A stretch of DNA of 64,000 nucleotides from Burkholderia puraquae (GCF_002099195.1 NZ_NBYX01000004.1:366631-430630); one strand, 5' to 3'. Positions 45,735 to 54,928 are shown, counted from the first letter of the stretch. Translations and numbers: made by a program. Notes: generated by a model not told the origin, from the letters alone.

Positions 45735-46187
45735 ATGCTTGCAAGTCAGCTTCGCGAACAACTCGTCGGCGCATGGCGCCTCGTGTCCTACGAAATCCGC
45801 CCGCACGACGGCGGTACCGTCACCTATCCGCTCGGCCGCGACGCACGCGGCTGGATCCTCTATACGCCCGACGGCCATATGTCCGCCCAGTTGATGGCGG
45901 CCGGCCGCCCGCCCTACGCGGACGGCGACCTGCAGGGCGGCAGCGTCGAGGAACGCGCGGCCGCGGCGCACGGCTACATCGCGTATTCCGGCCCCTTTAA
46001 CGTCGACGACGACGGCACGTTGACGCATGAAATGGACGTCAGCCTGTATCCGAACTGGATCGGCAACGTCCAGCAGCGTGTGGTCAGCCTGGACGGCGAC
46101 CGCCTGCAACTCGGCACCGCCGAACCGGTACGGATTGGCGGCCGGGAGGTCGAGCCGGTGATCGTCTGGGCACGTGCCAGCCGCTGA
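45735..46187 (+). CDS. Lipocalin-like domain protein
   Basis: 150 residues matching the lipocalin-like family PF13924: LVGAWRLVSYEIRPHDGGTV, ILYTPDGHMSAQLM, AYSGPFNVDDDGTLTHEMDV and LYPNWIGNVQQR. No signal peptide, so probably cytoplasmic. The family occurs in fungal and bacterial secondary metabolism and hypothetical contexts; function unknown. ATG 45735 chosen because sequence further upstream (to 45615) is Pro/Arg-rich and overlaps the divergent ABC-F promoter. Confidence 0.88.
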   Translation: MLASQLREQLVGAWRLVSYEIRPHDGGTVTYPLGRDARGWILYTPDGHMSAQLMAAGRPPYADGDLQGGSVEERAAAAHGYIAYSGPFNVDDDGTLTHEMDVSLYPNWIGNVQQRVVSLDGDRLQLGTAEPVRIGGREVEPVIVWARASR

Positions 46188-46283
46188 GCGCTCCTGACGG
46201 CGCCGCGCGGCCGGCGCTGCGCCGGGCGCGGCAAGACCCCGAGCCGCCCCCCGTGGCGCCAAGCCGCTCCAGCGGCTGCGGCA

Positions 46284-48584
46284 TCACTTGCCGGCCTTCT
46301 TGGCCGCTTTCTGCGCCGCCTGCGCCTTCATCTGCCCGAACAGTTCCGAGCACGGCACGTCGCGGTTGTTGCTGGGTGCGATCAGCGGAATCAAGGCCGC
46401 GAACGGGTTGATCAGCCCGAGACCGACCATCGCGCCGGCGCGCAGCGCGAGCGCGCCCGCATCGACGCCGACGTCCGGGTTCTTGAACGTACCCTTCGCA
46501 TACAGCGGCGAGCGCAGCGAGAAGATCCGGAACCCCTTCGTGTGCGGGTGGATCTTCAGGTTCAGCGTTTCGTCGCGCAGGCTGATCGGGCCGTCGACGT
46601 TGATCAGCGCGTCGTCCGTATCGAGCGCGAACACCTTCGGGTCGAGAATGCCGTTGGTCGCAACGAAGTCGATCGCCGCACAGTTGATCTTCACGTCGTT
46701 GTTGCCGAACAGCTTCTCGTAGACCACGTTCGCGACGTTCAGCCCCGCCGCTTCCATCAGCAGGCGGCTGATGCGGCCGTCCGTCACGAGTGCCTTCACC
46801 TCGCCGTTCGACGTCGCGGCCAGCGCCGCCGGCGAGTTGCCGGTCGCCGACAGCGACGCATCGCCGTTGATCTCGCCGAGCGCCGACTGCATGACCTTCT
46901 GCGCCGGGAACAGCTGCTTGAGCTTCAGGTGCCGCGCAGCCACCGTGAAGCGGCCCTTCAGCGGCGCACCGCTGCCGTCGAGATGCGCGGTCGTTGCGAG
47001 CGTACCGCCCGCGACGCCGAACTGCAGCGGCTCGAGCGACAGCACGCCGTCCTGCATCACGATATGCGTGTACAGGTTGGTGATCGGCAAGTCCGAACTC
47101 TTGACCAGCTTGCGGCCCGTGAACTTGACGTCCGCATCGAGTGCGCGCCAGCGGTCGGTGCGGAAAGTCTCGACCGGCAGCACGCGGCCCGACGGCTGTT
47201 TCGTCGTGTCGCCGCGCTTGGCCTTGCTCGCAGCCGTATCCGCGCCGATCACCGGAGCGAGATCGGAGAATTGCAGCAGGTTCGACACGAGCTCGCCGGA
47301 CAGCTTCGGCCGCGGCTCGCGCTGCTCGTAGGTGAGCGTGCCGCCGAGATCGCTGCCGCCGACGCGGCCGTTGAAGTTCTCGTAGCGGAACGTGCTGGCT
47401 TTCCGCTTGAAGTTCCCGATCAGCCGGCCTTCGGTCGCGTACGGCGGCGTATCGGGCAGCGTGATGCCGCTGAGCTGGTAGAGATGCGACATCGACGTGC
47501 CCTGCAGCCACAGCCGCAGGTCGATGGCCGCGAGATGCATCGGGTCGGTCAGCGTGCCGACGATCGCAAGCCGCGTGTCGCCGGCCTTCACGTCGGCCTG
47601 CAGCGGGAACGGCCGCGACGCATCCTGGATCGCCAGCACGCCGCCGAGCTTGCCGGTACCGCTGATCGGCACGTTCTTGTAGCGGCCATCGACCTTCAGC
47701 CCGAACGCATAGGTCGGGCCGGACGGCTTCGCGGGCACCGCGACGCTGCTTGCGCCGCTTGCACCGGACGCGGCGGCGGCAGGAGCCGATGCCGAAGAGG
47801 TGGACGAGGACGACGAAGCCGAAACCGCGGCAGAAGCCGCCGAAGCACCCGTTGCCGATGCCGCACTCGCAGCCTGCACAGCGGAAGCGCTCGACGCGGC
47901 CTCCGCGTTGGCCTTCGCGCTCAGTTGCGCGGCGCCGTGCTTGCCGACCCGCTGTGCCGATGCCGCGCGCGACGTCTGCTCCTGCTCCTTCAGCACGTCG
48001 CCGAGCGGAATCGGCTGCCCGAGCGTATCGATCGCGACGGTCAGGTCGGCCTTCGTGATCGCGTCGCGATACGTGACGGTACCCTTCGCGAAGCCGAAGC
48101 TGTCGAGCCGCACTTTCCACGGCGACGGCTGCGACGATTGCTTGAACTGGAAGGTCCACGTGTTGCGGCCGTCGGCGAGCCGCTCGAGGTCGACGGCCGG
48201 ATTCACGACGTCGATCGACGGGATCACGATTTCATGCGCGAGCAGCGGCAGGATCGCGAGATCGAAGTGCGCAGCATCGAGCGTGACGAACTTGGGTGTC
48301 TTCGCCCAGTCGGGGTTGCCGATCTCGAGCTGCGTGGCCGAAAAGCTCGGCCAGGGCACCCAGGCGCGCCAGCCGGTTTCGCCGTCGGGCCGGCGCCAGC
48401 CGACCTTCAGGTCGCCGTTGATCGCGAACGGGCGGCCGAGTGCGGCACTGACCTGTTCGTTGACCCACGGCTTCGCGCGGTTCCAGTCGAAGACGAAGAG
48501 AAAGACACCGGCCGCCGCGATGAGCACCGCGACGATGCCGACGATCCATGCAGCCGATTTGCCGATGGCTCGGGTAAGCGTCAT
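46284..48584 (-). CDS. AsmA-family envelope protein
   Basis: 766 residues. One N-terminal membrane anchor (about 12-33), then a long periplasmic region with AsmA N-terminal features (FDWNRAKPWVNEQVSAALGR, IGNPDWAKTP) and a C-terminal AsmA-like domain (about 560-740: KLKQLFPAQKVMQSALGEIN, RISRLLMEAAGLNVANVVYE, LNLKIHPHTKGFRIFSLRSP). A Ser/Ala-only stretch of about 70 residues near 225-300 is a low-complexity linker. AsmA-type proteins take part in lipid traffic between the membranes. ATG 48584 is 152 nt from the divergent fetA-like start. Length is within the range of the family. Confidence 0.88.
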   Translation of the reverse strand: MTLTRAIGKSAAWIVGIVAVLIAAAGVFLFVFDWNRAKPWVNEQVSAALGRPFAINGDLKVGWRRPDGETGWRAWVPWPSFSATQLEIGNPDWAKTPKFVTLDAAHFDLAILPLLAHEIVIPSIDVVNPAVDLERLADGRNTWTFQFKQSSQPSPWKVRLDSFGFAKGTVTYRDAITKADLTVAIDTLGQPIPLGDVLKEQEQTSRAASAQRVGKHGAAQLSAKANAEAASSASAVQAASAASATGASAASAAVSASSSSSTSSASAPAAAASGASGASSVAVPAKPSGPTYAFGLKVDGRYKNVPISGTGKLGGVLAIQDASRPFPLQADVKAGDTRLAIVGTLTDPMHLAAIDLRLWLQGTSMSHLYQLSGITLPDTPPYATEGRLIGNFKRKASTFRYENFNGRVGGSDLGGTLTYEQREPRPKLSGELVSNLLQFSDLAPVIGADTAASKAKRGDTTKQPSGRVLPVETFRTDRWRALDADVKFTGRKLVKSSDLPITNLYTHIVMQDGVLSLEPLQFGVAGGTLATTAHLDGSGAPLKGRFTVAARHLKLKQLFPAQKVMQSALGEINGDASLSATGNSPAALAATSNGEVKALVTDGRISRLLMEAAGLNVANVVYEKLFGNNDVKINCAAIDFVATNGILDPKVFALDTDDALINVDGPISLRDETLNLKIHPHTKGFRIFSLRSPLYAKGTFKNPDVGVDAGALALRAGAMVGLGLINPFAALIPLIAPSNNRDVPCSELFGQMKAQAAQKAAKKAGK

Positions 48585-48736
48585 GGCGGTTCCGTTGTTG
48601 TTCTGGGATGTTGCCGCACCATGCCGGGCCGCTTGCGTGGACGAACGGCGCACGACACCCGCGGCTTTTCAATCGGTATTATGACGCACGCCATGGTGAC
48701 GTTTCGGCGCCATTAACGCTTTTTTTCATTTGTGAC

Positions 48737-49438
48737 ATGACAGCCCCCACCGGCCTCATCGATGCACAGCGCATCACGCGGCGCGATGCCAGCAGCGGCA
48801 AGACCCTGCTCGCCCCGACCGATTTCAGCCTCGCAGCGGGATCGCGGATTGCTATCACCGGGCCGTCAGGGTCGGGCAAGAGCGTGCTGCTGCGTGCGCT
48901 CGCGCTGCTCGATCCGCTCGACGGCGGCCACATCCTGTGGCGCGGCAAACAGATCCGGCGCAGCGCGATCCCGCATTACCGGCGCAGTGTTGCCTATGTG
49001 CGCCAACGTCCCGCGCAGATGGACGGCACTGTCGAGTCGCAGTTGCGCTATCCGTATTCGCTCGCAATCTATCGCGACGTTGCGTTCGACCGCGCGCGCG
49101 CCGAAGCGCTCGCCGCGCAGGCCGGCCGCGGCCCCGACTTTCTCGACAAGCGTGCGAGCGACCTGTCGGGCGGCGAAGCGCAGATCGCCGCGCTGCTGCG
49201 CGTGCTGCAGCTCGATCCCGACGTGCTGCTGCTCGACGAACCGACCTCCGCGCTCGACCCGGAATCGGCGCGCGCGATCGAGGCGCTCGTCGGCGCATGG
49301 TTCGACGCGGCGCCCGACGCCCGCGCATACATGTGGATCTCGCACGATCCGGCCCAGGCCGCGCGGATCGGCACGATGCGGCTCGTGATGCAGGCCGGCG
49401 TGATGCACGTTGCAAACCCGACGGAGGCAACGCAATGA
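48737..49438 (+). CDS. fetA: FetA-like ABC ATPase (iron export)
   Basis: 233 residues. Walker A GPSGSGKS, signature DLSGGEAQIAALLRVL, Walker B LLLLDEPTSALD and a terminal switch His in ISHDPAQ. Pairs with the next gene, a FetB/YbbM-type membrane protein, which it overlaps by 4 nt (ATGA). FetAB exports iron and protects against peroxide. Iron specificity is inferred from family. Start ATG 48737, following an AT-rich promoter-like stretch (TTTTTTTC) 12-20 bases earlier. Confidence 0.88.
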   Translation: MTAPTGLIDAQRITRRDASSGKTLLAPTDFSLAAGSRIAITGPSGSGKSVLLRALALLDPLDGGHILWRGKQIRRSAIPHYRRSVAYVRQRPAQMDGTVESQLRYPYSLAIYRDVAFDRARAEALAAQAGRGPDFLDKRASDLSGGEAQIAALLRVLQLDPDVLLLDEPTSALDPESARAIEALVGAWFDAAPDARAYMWISHDPAQAARIGTMRLVMQAGVMHVANPTEATQ

Positions 49439-50238
49439 GCCCTGCACTTCAGGACCTGAGCCTCGTCGACGTCGGCATCGCCGCCGCGCTCGTCGCGGTC
49501 AACGGCGCGATCTCGATGGCCCTGTCGCTCGGCCTCGGCCGCAAGCTCGCGCTCGCGGCCGTGCGCACCGTCGTGCAGTTGCTCGCGATCGGCTACGTGC
49601 TCGGCTGGGTGTTCGGCCATCCCCACTGGTACGTCGTGCTGCCGCTCACCGCGCTGATGACGCTGATCGCCGGGTTCGCCGGCGCGGGGCGCGGCAAGCG
49701 CACGTATCGCGGCCAGCGCATCGACAGCATCGCGTCGATCTGGTTCAGCAGCTGGTTCGTCGCGGCGGTCGGCCTGTTCGTCGTGATCCGCATCCATCCG
49801 TGGTACGCGCCGCAATACGCGATTCCGATCCTCGGGATGATTCTCGGCAATACGCTCACGGGCGTGTCGCTCGGCGTCGAGCGGATGATGGAAGAACTCA
49901 CGGCGCGCCGCGATCGCGTCGAAACCGCACTCGCGCTCGGCGCGACACGCTGGGAAGCCGCGCAGGACGCTGCGCGCCAGGCCGTGCGCGCAGGCATGCT
50001 GCCGACGCTGAACCAGATGGCCGTCGTCGGCGTCGTGAGCCTGCCCGGGATGATGACGGGTCAGGTGCTGGCCGGCCAGTCGCCGCTGCAGGCCGTGCGC
50101 TACCAGATCGTGATCATGTTCCTGATCGCGGCGGCGTCCGCGCTCGGCACCGTCGGCGCGGTGCTGATGACCTATCGGCGGCTGTTCTCGGCCGATCACC
50201 GCTTTCTCGCATCGCGGCTCGAAGAACGCGCGCACTGA
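49435..50238 (+). CDS. fetB: FetB-like ABC permease (iron export)
   Basis: 267 residues with about seven membrane helices and UPF0014 landmarks: RTVVQLLAIGYVLGWVF, IPILGMILGNTLTGVSLGVERM, ETALALGATRWEAAQDA and AVVGVVSLPGMMTGQVLAGQ. Overlaps the ATPase gene by 4 nt. Together they form an iron exporter in known homologues. The gene is two nucleotide positions away from nothing else of note; a convergent secreted protein gene follows after 41 nt. Confidence 0.9.
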   Translation: MSPALQDLSLVDVGIAAALVAVNGAISMALSLGLGRKLALAAVRTVVQLLAIGYVLGWVFGHPHWYVVLPLTALMTLIAGFAGAGRGKRTYRGQRIDSIASIWFSSWFVAAVGLFVVIRIHPWYAPQYAIPILGMILGNTLTGVSLGVERMMEELTARRDRVETALALGATRWEAAQDAARQAVRAGMLPTLNQMAVVGVVSLPGMMTGQVLAGQSPLQAVRYQIVIMFLIAAASALGTVGAVLMTYRRLFSADHRFLASRLEERAH

Positions 50239-50279
50239 CACGCGGCGTCACCGCGCGTTGCGTTCGCGCGGTTCGCCGG

Positions 50280-50753
50280 TCAGCGCACGCTGCGGCGCTT
50301 GCCGATCGCCTGCCGCAACGCGGCCGCGATGTCCGCGTCCGGCGCGAGCCCGTCGACCGACGCAACGAGCCGCACCGCGCGCGGCGTCGTCACATAGGCC
50401 TGCGCGCCGACATAGCCGCCGCTGCCGGCCGAGCGCGTCGTCACGACGAGCGCCCGCGGCGCCCGCGCGCCGAGATCGGCCGCAAACGCATCGGTAACTA
50501 TACCGTCACGCGCATGCAGCGCGCCCGTCACGTAATCGTCGGTATCGAAGCCGGGTGCTGCATGCTCGGTCGAATAGATGCGCACCGCGTAGCTGCCGGT
50601 CGAGCACGGCTCGAGCGCGCCGCTCGACACGACCGCCACCTGCTGCCGCGACGGCAGCGCGACCTTTTTCACGAAACCGCAATCGTCCGCCGCGTGCGCG
50701 TGCGCGGCGACGAACGCGATGGCACACAGCAACGCGCACATTCGGTATTTCAT
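50280..50753 (-). CDS. PliI-like periplasmic inhibitor of I-type lysozyme
   Basis: 157 residues with a Sec signal peptide (MKYRMCALLCAIAFVAAHAHA). The mature part begins DDCGFVKKVALPSRQQVAVV and has the PliI-type signature CSTGSYAVRIYS and ALVVTTRSAGSGGYVGAQAY. PliI proteins plug the active site of invertebrate-type lysozymes with a Ser-Gly-x-Tyr loop; SGGYV fits. Two cysteines (CGF and EPCS) likely form a disulfide. Assignment rests on recalled motifs, so a related unknown family is possible. Alone, convergent to fetB. Confidence 0.75.
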   Translation of the reverse strand: MKYRMCALLCAIAFVAAHAHAADDCGFVKKVALPSRQQVAVVSSGALEPCSTGSYAVRIYSTEHAAPGFDTDDYVTGALHARDGIVTDAFAADLGARAPRALVVTTRSAGSGGYVGAQAYVTTPRAVRLVASVDGLAPDADIAAALRQAIGKRRSVR

Positions 50754-51001
50754 CGGGATGTCGTCACAGGAAGGTGAGGATGCGGGCGAGCATAGCGTGA
50801 CATTCGCATGACGTCACGCAGGTCGCCGCGCAATGCTGTCGCACGTCGTGCTGCTGCCATGCCGTTGCAGCAGCACGGTAGCGCGAAGCAGATCGCACAA
50901 GCATCGTGACGGCGACACGAAACGGTCACGTGCGCCGCGCCAGCCCGCAAATCGAATCCGTTGCGCGCGCACCGGCTACGGCTCCGGCCCGCGCGCGCCG
51001 C

Positions 51002-51553
51002 TCAGCGCTTGATCGACACCGTCACTTTCGTGCCGTCGCTCATCGTGACGGACTTCGAACCGCCGTTGGTCGGAATCGACACCCACTTCACCTGGCTCAC
51101 CGACACGACGTCCGGGCACTGCAGCGACTTGCCGCCGGCTGTCACGTTGCGCGTGCCCTTCGGCGCGGCCGCCTGGAAGCTCAACTGCACGTTGGCGATC
51201 CCCTTCGCGTCGATCGACGGCGCGAGTCGCACCTGGGTCTGGCGCACCATCGCACCGTTCTCGTCGCGCGGCAGGCTGTCGGCGTTCGGGCAACCGTCCG
51301 GCATCGCGACCGCACCGCTCGGCGGCACCGACTTCCAGTTGAAGTCGTCCGTCTCGCCCGAGCGGATCTTGCGGGTCTCCTGCGTATTGCCGAAGGCCTT
51401 CGAGTCGACCTTGACGGTGTATTCGAGCTGCCCGGTACCGCCGCCCTTCAGGCTGCCCTTGACCGGCGGCGCCGCGAATACGCTCGCGCTGACGCACGCC
51501 GCCGCGAACACGACCGACCACGATGCGGCGACTGACAAGCTGCGTTGGCTCAT
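51002..51553 (-). CDS. Secreted hypothetical protein
   Basis: 183 residues with a signal peptide (VAASWSVVFAAACVSASVFA). The mature part is a small beta-rich protein with two cysteines (DGCPNA and LQCPDV) that probably pair. Segments such as LKGGGTGQLEYTVKVDSKAF and KVTVSIKR suggest an immunoglobulin-like or jelly-roll fold but I see no named domain; it may belong to a Burkholderia-restricted DUF family. Start ATG 51553 begins the signal peptide and has AAGGAGGT nearby upstream. Monocistronic. Confidence 0.7.
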   Translation of the reverse strand: MSQRSLSVAASWSVVFAAACVSASVFAAPPVKGSLKGGGTGQLEYTVKVDSKAFGNTQETRKIRSGETDDFNWKSVPPSGAVAMPDGCPNADSLPRDENGAMVRQTQVRLAPSIDAKGIANVQLSFQAAAPKGTRNVTAGGKSLQCPDVVSVSQVKWVSIPTNGGSKSVTMSDGTKVTVSIKR

Positions 51554-51712
51554 GCTGACCTCCTTGGTATGCGGCGGCACGCGCGTGCCGCGCGGTTTTC
51601 GATGCATGATGCGCTGCCAGTCTACCGCCAAGCGGCATGCAGTGCGCCGCAAACGCATCGGGTGTTACCCCGCTTGCGTTCGCGGCGCCGCAACCTTACC
51701 GGCGATCGCGGC

Positions 51713-52729
51713 TCAGAAGCCGCTCAGCACGAGCTTGCCGATCGTGCGCCCGGCCTCCAGCAACTGGTGTGCGCGCCGCACGTTCGCGGCATTGATCGCG
51801 CCGAGCTGCTCGCCGAGCGTCGTGCGCAGCGTGCCGCCGTCGACGAGCCGCGCGACTTCGCCGAGGATCCGGTGCTGCTCGATCATGTCCGGCGTCTCGA
51901 ACATTGCACGCGTGAACATGAATTCCCAGTGAAACGCGGCACTCTTCGCCTTCAGCAGTTCGACCGGCACCGGCTTGTCGTTCTCGACGATCGTGCAAAT
52001 GCCGCCCTGCGGCCGGATTACCTCCGCAGCGGCGGGAAAGTGACGATCCGTGTCGTTGAAAATCAGCACGTAGTCGACATTCGGATACCCGGCCTCGCGC
52101 AACTGTGCGGGCAGGTCGCCAAAATGGTCGACCACCGTGTCCGCGCCCAGCGAGCGCACCCATTCGGCCGACGCCGGCCGCGACGCGGTCGCGATCACGT
52201 GCAGCTTGCCGAGCGCCTTCGCGAGCTGGATCGCGATCGAGCCCACGCCGCCCGCGCCGCCGATGATCAGCACCGACTTGCCGGCGTCCGCGCCCTGCGG
52301 CGACACGTGCAGCCGGTCGAACAGCGCTTCCCATGCGGTCAGCGCGGTAAGCGGCAGTGCGGCCGCCGCGGCGAAATCGAGCGTGCGCGGCTTCAGCGCG
52401 GCGATCCGCTCGTCGACCGTATGGAATTCACTGTTCGCGCCGGGCCGCGTGATGCTGCCCGCGTAGAACACTTCGTCGCCGGGCCGGAACAGCGTGACGT
52501 CGGCGCCCACCGCGACCACCGTGCCGGCGGCATCCCAGCCGAGCACGCGCGGCGCGTCCTCGACCTGCGGCTTCGGCGCGCGCACCTTGGTGTCCACCGG
52601 GTTCACAGAAATCGCCTCGACCTTCACGAGCAGGTCGCGCGGGCCCGGCAAAGGCTGCGGCAGTTCCACGTCGAGCAGCGCTTGCGGGTCGTCGATCGGC
52701 AGATAACGGGTCAGTCCAACAGCTTTCAT
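51713..52729 (-). CDS. Zinc-binding alcohol dehydrogenase-family oxidoreductase (quinone reductase-like)
   Basis: 338 residues of the MDR superfamily: VEAISVNPVDTKVR, VLGWDAAGTVVAVGADV, FAAAAALPLTALTAWEALFD and the NAD(P)-binding VLIIGGAGGVGSIAIQLAK. The zinc-binding cysteines are missing, so it is the quinone oxidoreductase/YhdH-like subgroup (adh_fam_1). It probably reduces quinones or enals with NADPH. ATG 52729; a GTG three bases earlier is possible. Divergent from a LysR regulator, 124 nt apart, which likely controls it through the palindrome between them. Confidence 0.9.
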   Translation of the reverse strand: MKAVGLTRYLPIDDPQALLDVELPQPLPGPRDLLVKVEAISVNPVDTKVRAPKPQVEDAPRVLGWDAAGTVVAVGADVTLFRPGDEVFYAGSITRPGANSEFHTVDERIAALKPRTLDFAAAAALPLTALTAWEALFDRLHVSPQGADAGKSVLIIGGAGGVGSIAIQLAKALGKLHVIATASRPASAEWVRSLGADTVVDHFGDLPAQLREAGYPNVDYVLIFNDTDRHFPAAAEVIRPQGGICTIVENDKPVPVELLKAKSAAFHWEFMFTRAMFETPDMIEQHRILGEVARLVDGGTLRTTLGEQLGAINAANVRRAHQLLEAGRTIGKLVLSGF

Positions 52730-52821
52730 CACGAAACTCCTTCAGGGGAAACCTGGGGGCCGCGGCGCAGCCCCATGGACATCATCGTAGGCAACCCGAT
52801 CATTCGAGAAAACCGCTATAT

Positions 52822-52842
52822 TTCCTGAAACATTTTCAGGAA
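52822..52842. promoter_or_regulatory. LysR-type operator between oxidoreductase and regulator
   Basis: TTCCTGAAA-CAT-TTTCAGGAA, perfect 9-base arms, contains the T-N11-A core of LysR-type sites. It lies 10-30 bases upstream of the regulator ATG and 93 bases upstream of the oxidoreductase. Another half-site TTTCAG follows at 52843. Binding by the adjacent regulator is inferred. Confidence 0.75.
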
Positions 52843-52852
52843 TTTCAGAATA

Positions 52853-53791
52853 ATGGCCTCCGATCCGATTCCGGCCCCCGACAAGCCGCTCGACCTGCTC
52901 GACGTCGCGCTGTTCGTGCGCGCGGCGCTGCTCGCGAACGTCACCGCGGCCGGGCGCGAGTTCGGCGTATCGGCCGCGGTCGCGAGCGCGCGCATCGCGC
53001 AGCTCGAGCGCCAGCTCGGCGCGCGGCTGCTGCACCGCACCACGCGCCGCATCAGCCTCACGCAGGACGGCGAGGTCTTCATCGCGCATGCCGACACGCT
53101 GCTGTCGGCCGCCGACGCGGCGCGTGCATCGGTCGGCCACGGCCGCACCGAGCCGTACGGGCGGCTGAAGGTGTCGATGTCGTCGTCGTTCGGCCGCCAG
53201 CACGTCGCACCGGTGATCCCCGCGTTCCTGCGCCGTTATCCGTCCGTATCGCTCGACCTGCGGCTGTCGGACGAGATCGTCGATCTCGTCGACGATGGTT
53301 ACGACGTCGCGATCCGCCTCGGCGCGCTGAAGGATTCGACGCTCGTCGCGCGCAAGCTCGCCGCGAACCGCCGCGTGCTGTGCTGCTCGCCCGCATATCT
53401 CGCCGAGCACGGCACGCCGCGCCATCCGGCCGACCTCGCGCAGCACGAGTGCGTGATCCTCGGCGACCAGCGCGACTGGTCGTTCGCCACGCCGCAAGGC
53501 CCGCTCACCGTGCGGGTCGGCGGCCGGCTCGTCGCGAGCAATGGCGAGGCGATCTGCGAAGCGCTCGTCGACGGCTTCGGGATCGCGATCAAGTCGACCT
53601 GGGACGTCGGCCCGCTGCTCGCGAGCGGCACCCTCGTCACGGTGCTCGACGACTATCCGTTCGCGGAAGACATCGCGATCTGGGCCGTCTACCCGAGCCG
53701 CGCGCACGTCCCGCTGAAGACGCTCGCGTTCATCGCGTTTCTGGCCGAACATTTCGGCGATCCGCCGTACTGGGATCGCGCCGACGGGTGA
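52853..53791 (+). CDS. LysR-family transcriptional regulator
   Basis: 312 residues. N-terminal winged helix-turn-helix (NVTAAGREFGVSAAVASARI, about 34-53, then LERQLGARLLHRTTRRISLT) and a C-terminal substrate-binding domain typical of the CrgA-type subgroup (GRLKVSMSSSFGRQHVAPVI, LRLSDEIVDLVDDGYDVAIR). The effector is unknown. It faces the quinone oxidoreductase-like gene, and an operator-like palindrome overlaps its promoter, so it probably autoregulates and controls that neighbour. Confidence 0.92.
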   Translation: MASDPIPAPDKPLDLLDVALFVRAALLANVTAAGREFGVSAAVASARIAQLERQLGARLLHRTTRRISLTQDGEVFIAHADTLLSAADAARASVGHGRTEPYGRLKVSMSSSFGRQHVAPVIPAFLRRYPSVSLDLRLSDEIVDLVDDGYDVAIRLGALKDSTLVARKLAANRRVLCCSPAYLAEHGTPRHPADLAQHECVILGDQRDWSFATPQGPLTVRVGGRLVASNGEAICEALVDGFGIAIKSTWDVGPLLASGTLVTVLDDYPFAEDIAIWAVYPSRAHVPLKTLAFIAFLAEHFGDPPYWDRADG

Positions 53792-53860
53792 ACACCGGCA
53801 TCGTCCGGCGATCCGCCGTACGCACGGGCCCGGGCAGCTACCCGTGGCATGTCTGGCGGC

Positions 53861-53880
53861 TATCGGATAGCTATCCGATA
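53861..53880. promoter_or_regulatory. perfect 20-base palindrome upstream of serB
   Basis: TATCGGATAG followed directly by its exact complement CTATCCGATA. It lies 116 bases before serB and 10 bases before a TACAAT box (53890-53895), i.e. around the -35 position of a likely promoter. No regulator gene adjoins; the site may bind a distant repressor. Confidence 0.55.
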
Positions 53881-53995
53881 CCAACCGGCTACAATGACGC
53901 GTTCGCGACGCAATGGCCCGCTGCCGAGGGGCCGCGCTCGCAGACGGCCGCCCATTGGCCGCGCACGCTTTCCATTCGCCTCCCAACCATCCGTC

Positions 53996-54841
53996 ATGAC
54001 CCACAACCTCGTCATCCAGAGTCTTGCGCCGCTGTCGGACGCCCATCACAAACCGCTGCTCGCGCTGTCGCGCGGCACCCGCATCGTGCAGACCGACGAT
54101 CACGCGCTGCGGATCGAAAACGCGAACCCGGCGCAACGCCTCGACATCGACGCGTATTGCGGCACGCACGCGCTCGATTTTGCGTTCGTCGAGGCCGGCC
54201 TCACGCTCGGTGATTTCGGGCTGGCCGTGATGGACATGGATTCGACGCTGATCACGATCGAATGCATCGACGAGATCGCCGATTTCTGCGGACTGAAAAC
54301 GCAGGTCGCCGAGATCACCGAAGCGTCGATGCGCGGCGAGATCCGCGACTTCAACGAAAGCCTGACGCGCCGAGTCGCGCTGCTGGCCGGGCTCGACGCG
54401 CACGCGCTCGAACGCGTGTACGAAGAGCGGCTGCAACTGTCGCCGGGCGCCGAGAAGATGCTCGCCGGCGTGAAGGCCGCCGGCATGAAGACGCTGCTCG
54501 TGTCGGGCGGCTTCACGTTCTTCACCGAGCGGCTGAAGGCGCGCCTCGGCCTCGACCACGCGCATGCGAACACGCTCGAGATCGTCGACGGCAAGCTGAC
54601 CGGCAAGGTGCTCGGCGAGATCGTCAACGCCGACGTGAAGGCACGCCTGCTGCGCGAGACATGCGCATCGCTCGGCCTCGAGCCGGGCCGGGCGATCGCG
54701 ATGGGCGACGGGTCGAACGACCTGAAGATGATGGCCGAAGCCGGGCTGTCGGTTGCGTTCCACGCAAAGCCCGTCGTGCGCGACGCGGCGACGGTCGCGT
54801 TCGATCACGTCGGCCTCGACGGGCTGCTGCGCCTGTTCTGA
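53996..54841 (+). CDS. serB: Phosphoserine phosphatase
   Basis: 281 residues. HAD catalytic motif MDMDSTLI (nucleophile Asp at about 79), LVSGGF (motif II Ser), and GDGSNDLKM (motif IV), plus an N-terminal ACT-like domain of about 70 residues. It hydrolyses phosphoserine in the last step of serine biosynthesis. ATG 53996 is preceded by a TACAAT promoter box and a perfect palindrome. Its terminator is shared with the convergent metC-like gene. The ORF upstream in the same frame is composition-driven. Confidence 0.93.
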   Translation: MTHNLVIQSLAPLSDAHHKPLLALSRGTRIVQTDDHALRIENANPAQRLDIDAYCGTHALDFAFVEAGLTLGDFGLAVMDMDSTLITIECIDEIADFCGLKTQVAEITEASMRGEIRDFNESLTRRVALLAGLDAHALERVYEERLQLSPGAEKMLAGVKAAGMKTLLVSGGFTFFTERLKARLGLDHAHANTLEIVDGKLTGKVLGEIVNADVKARLLRETCASLGLEPGRAIAMGDGSNDLKMMAEAGLSVAFHAKPVVRDAATVAFDHVGLDGLLRLF

Positions 54842-54861
54842 TCCTGCCGCACGCCAAATGA

Positions 54862-54898
54862 AAAACGCCGGCGCGATGTTGCATCGCGCCGGCGTTTT
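54862..54898. terminator. bidirectional rho-independent terminator
   Basis: AAAACGCCGGCGCGATG and its exact complement CATCGCGCCGGCGTTTT form a 17-base stem with a 3-base loop. It lies between convergent serB and the cystathionine beta-lyase gene, with A and T runs on both ends. Confidence 0.9.
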
Positions 54899-54928
54899 GC
54901 TTTTCGGCTGAAGGTTATCGGCTGGCGA

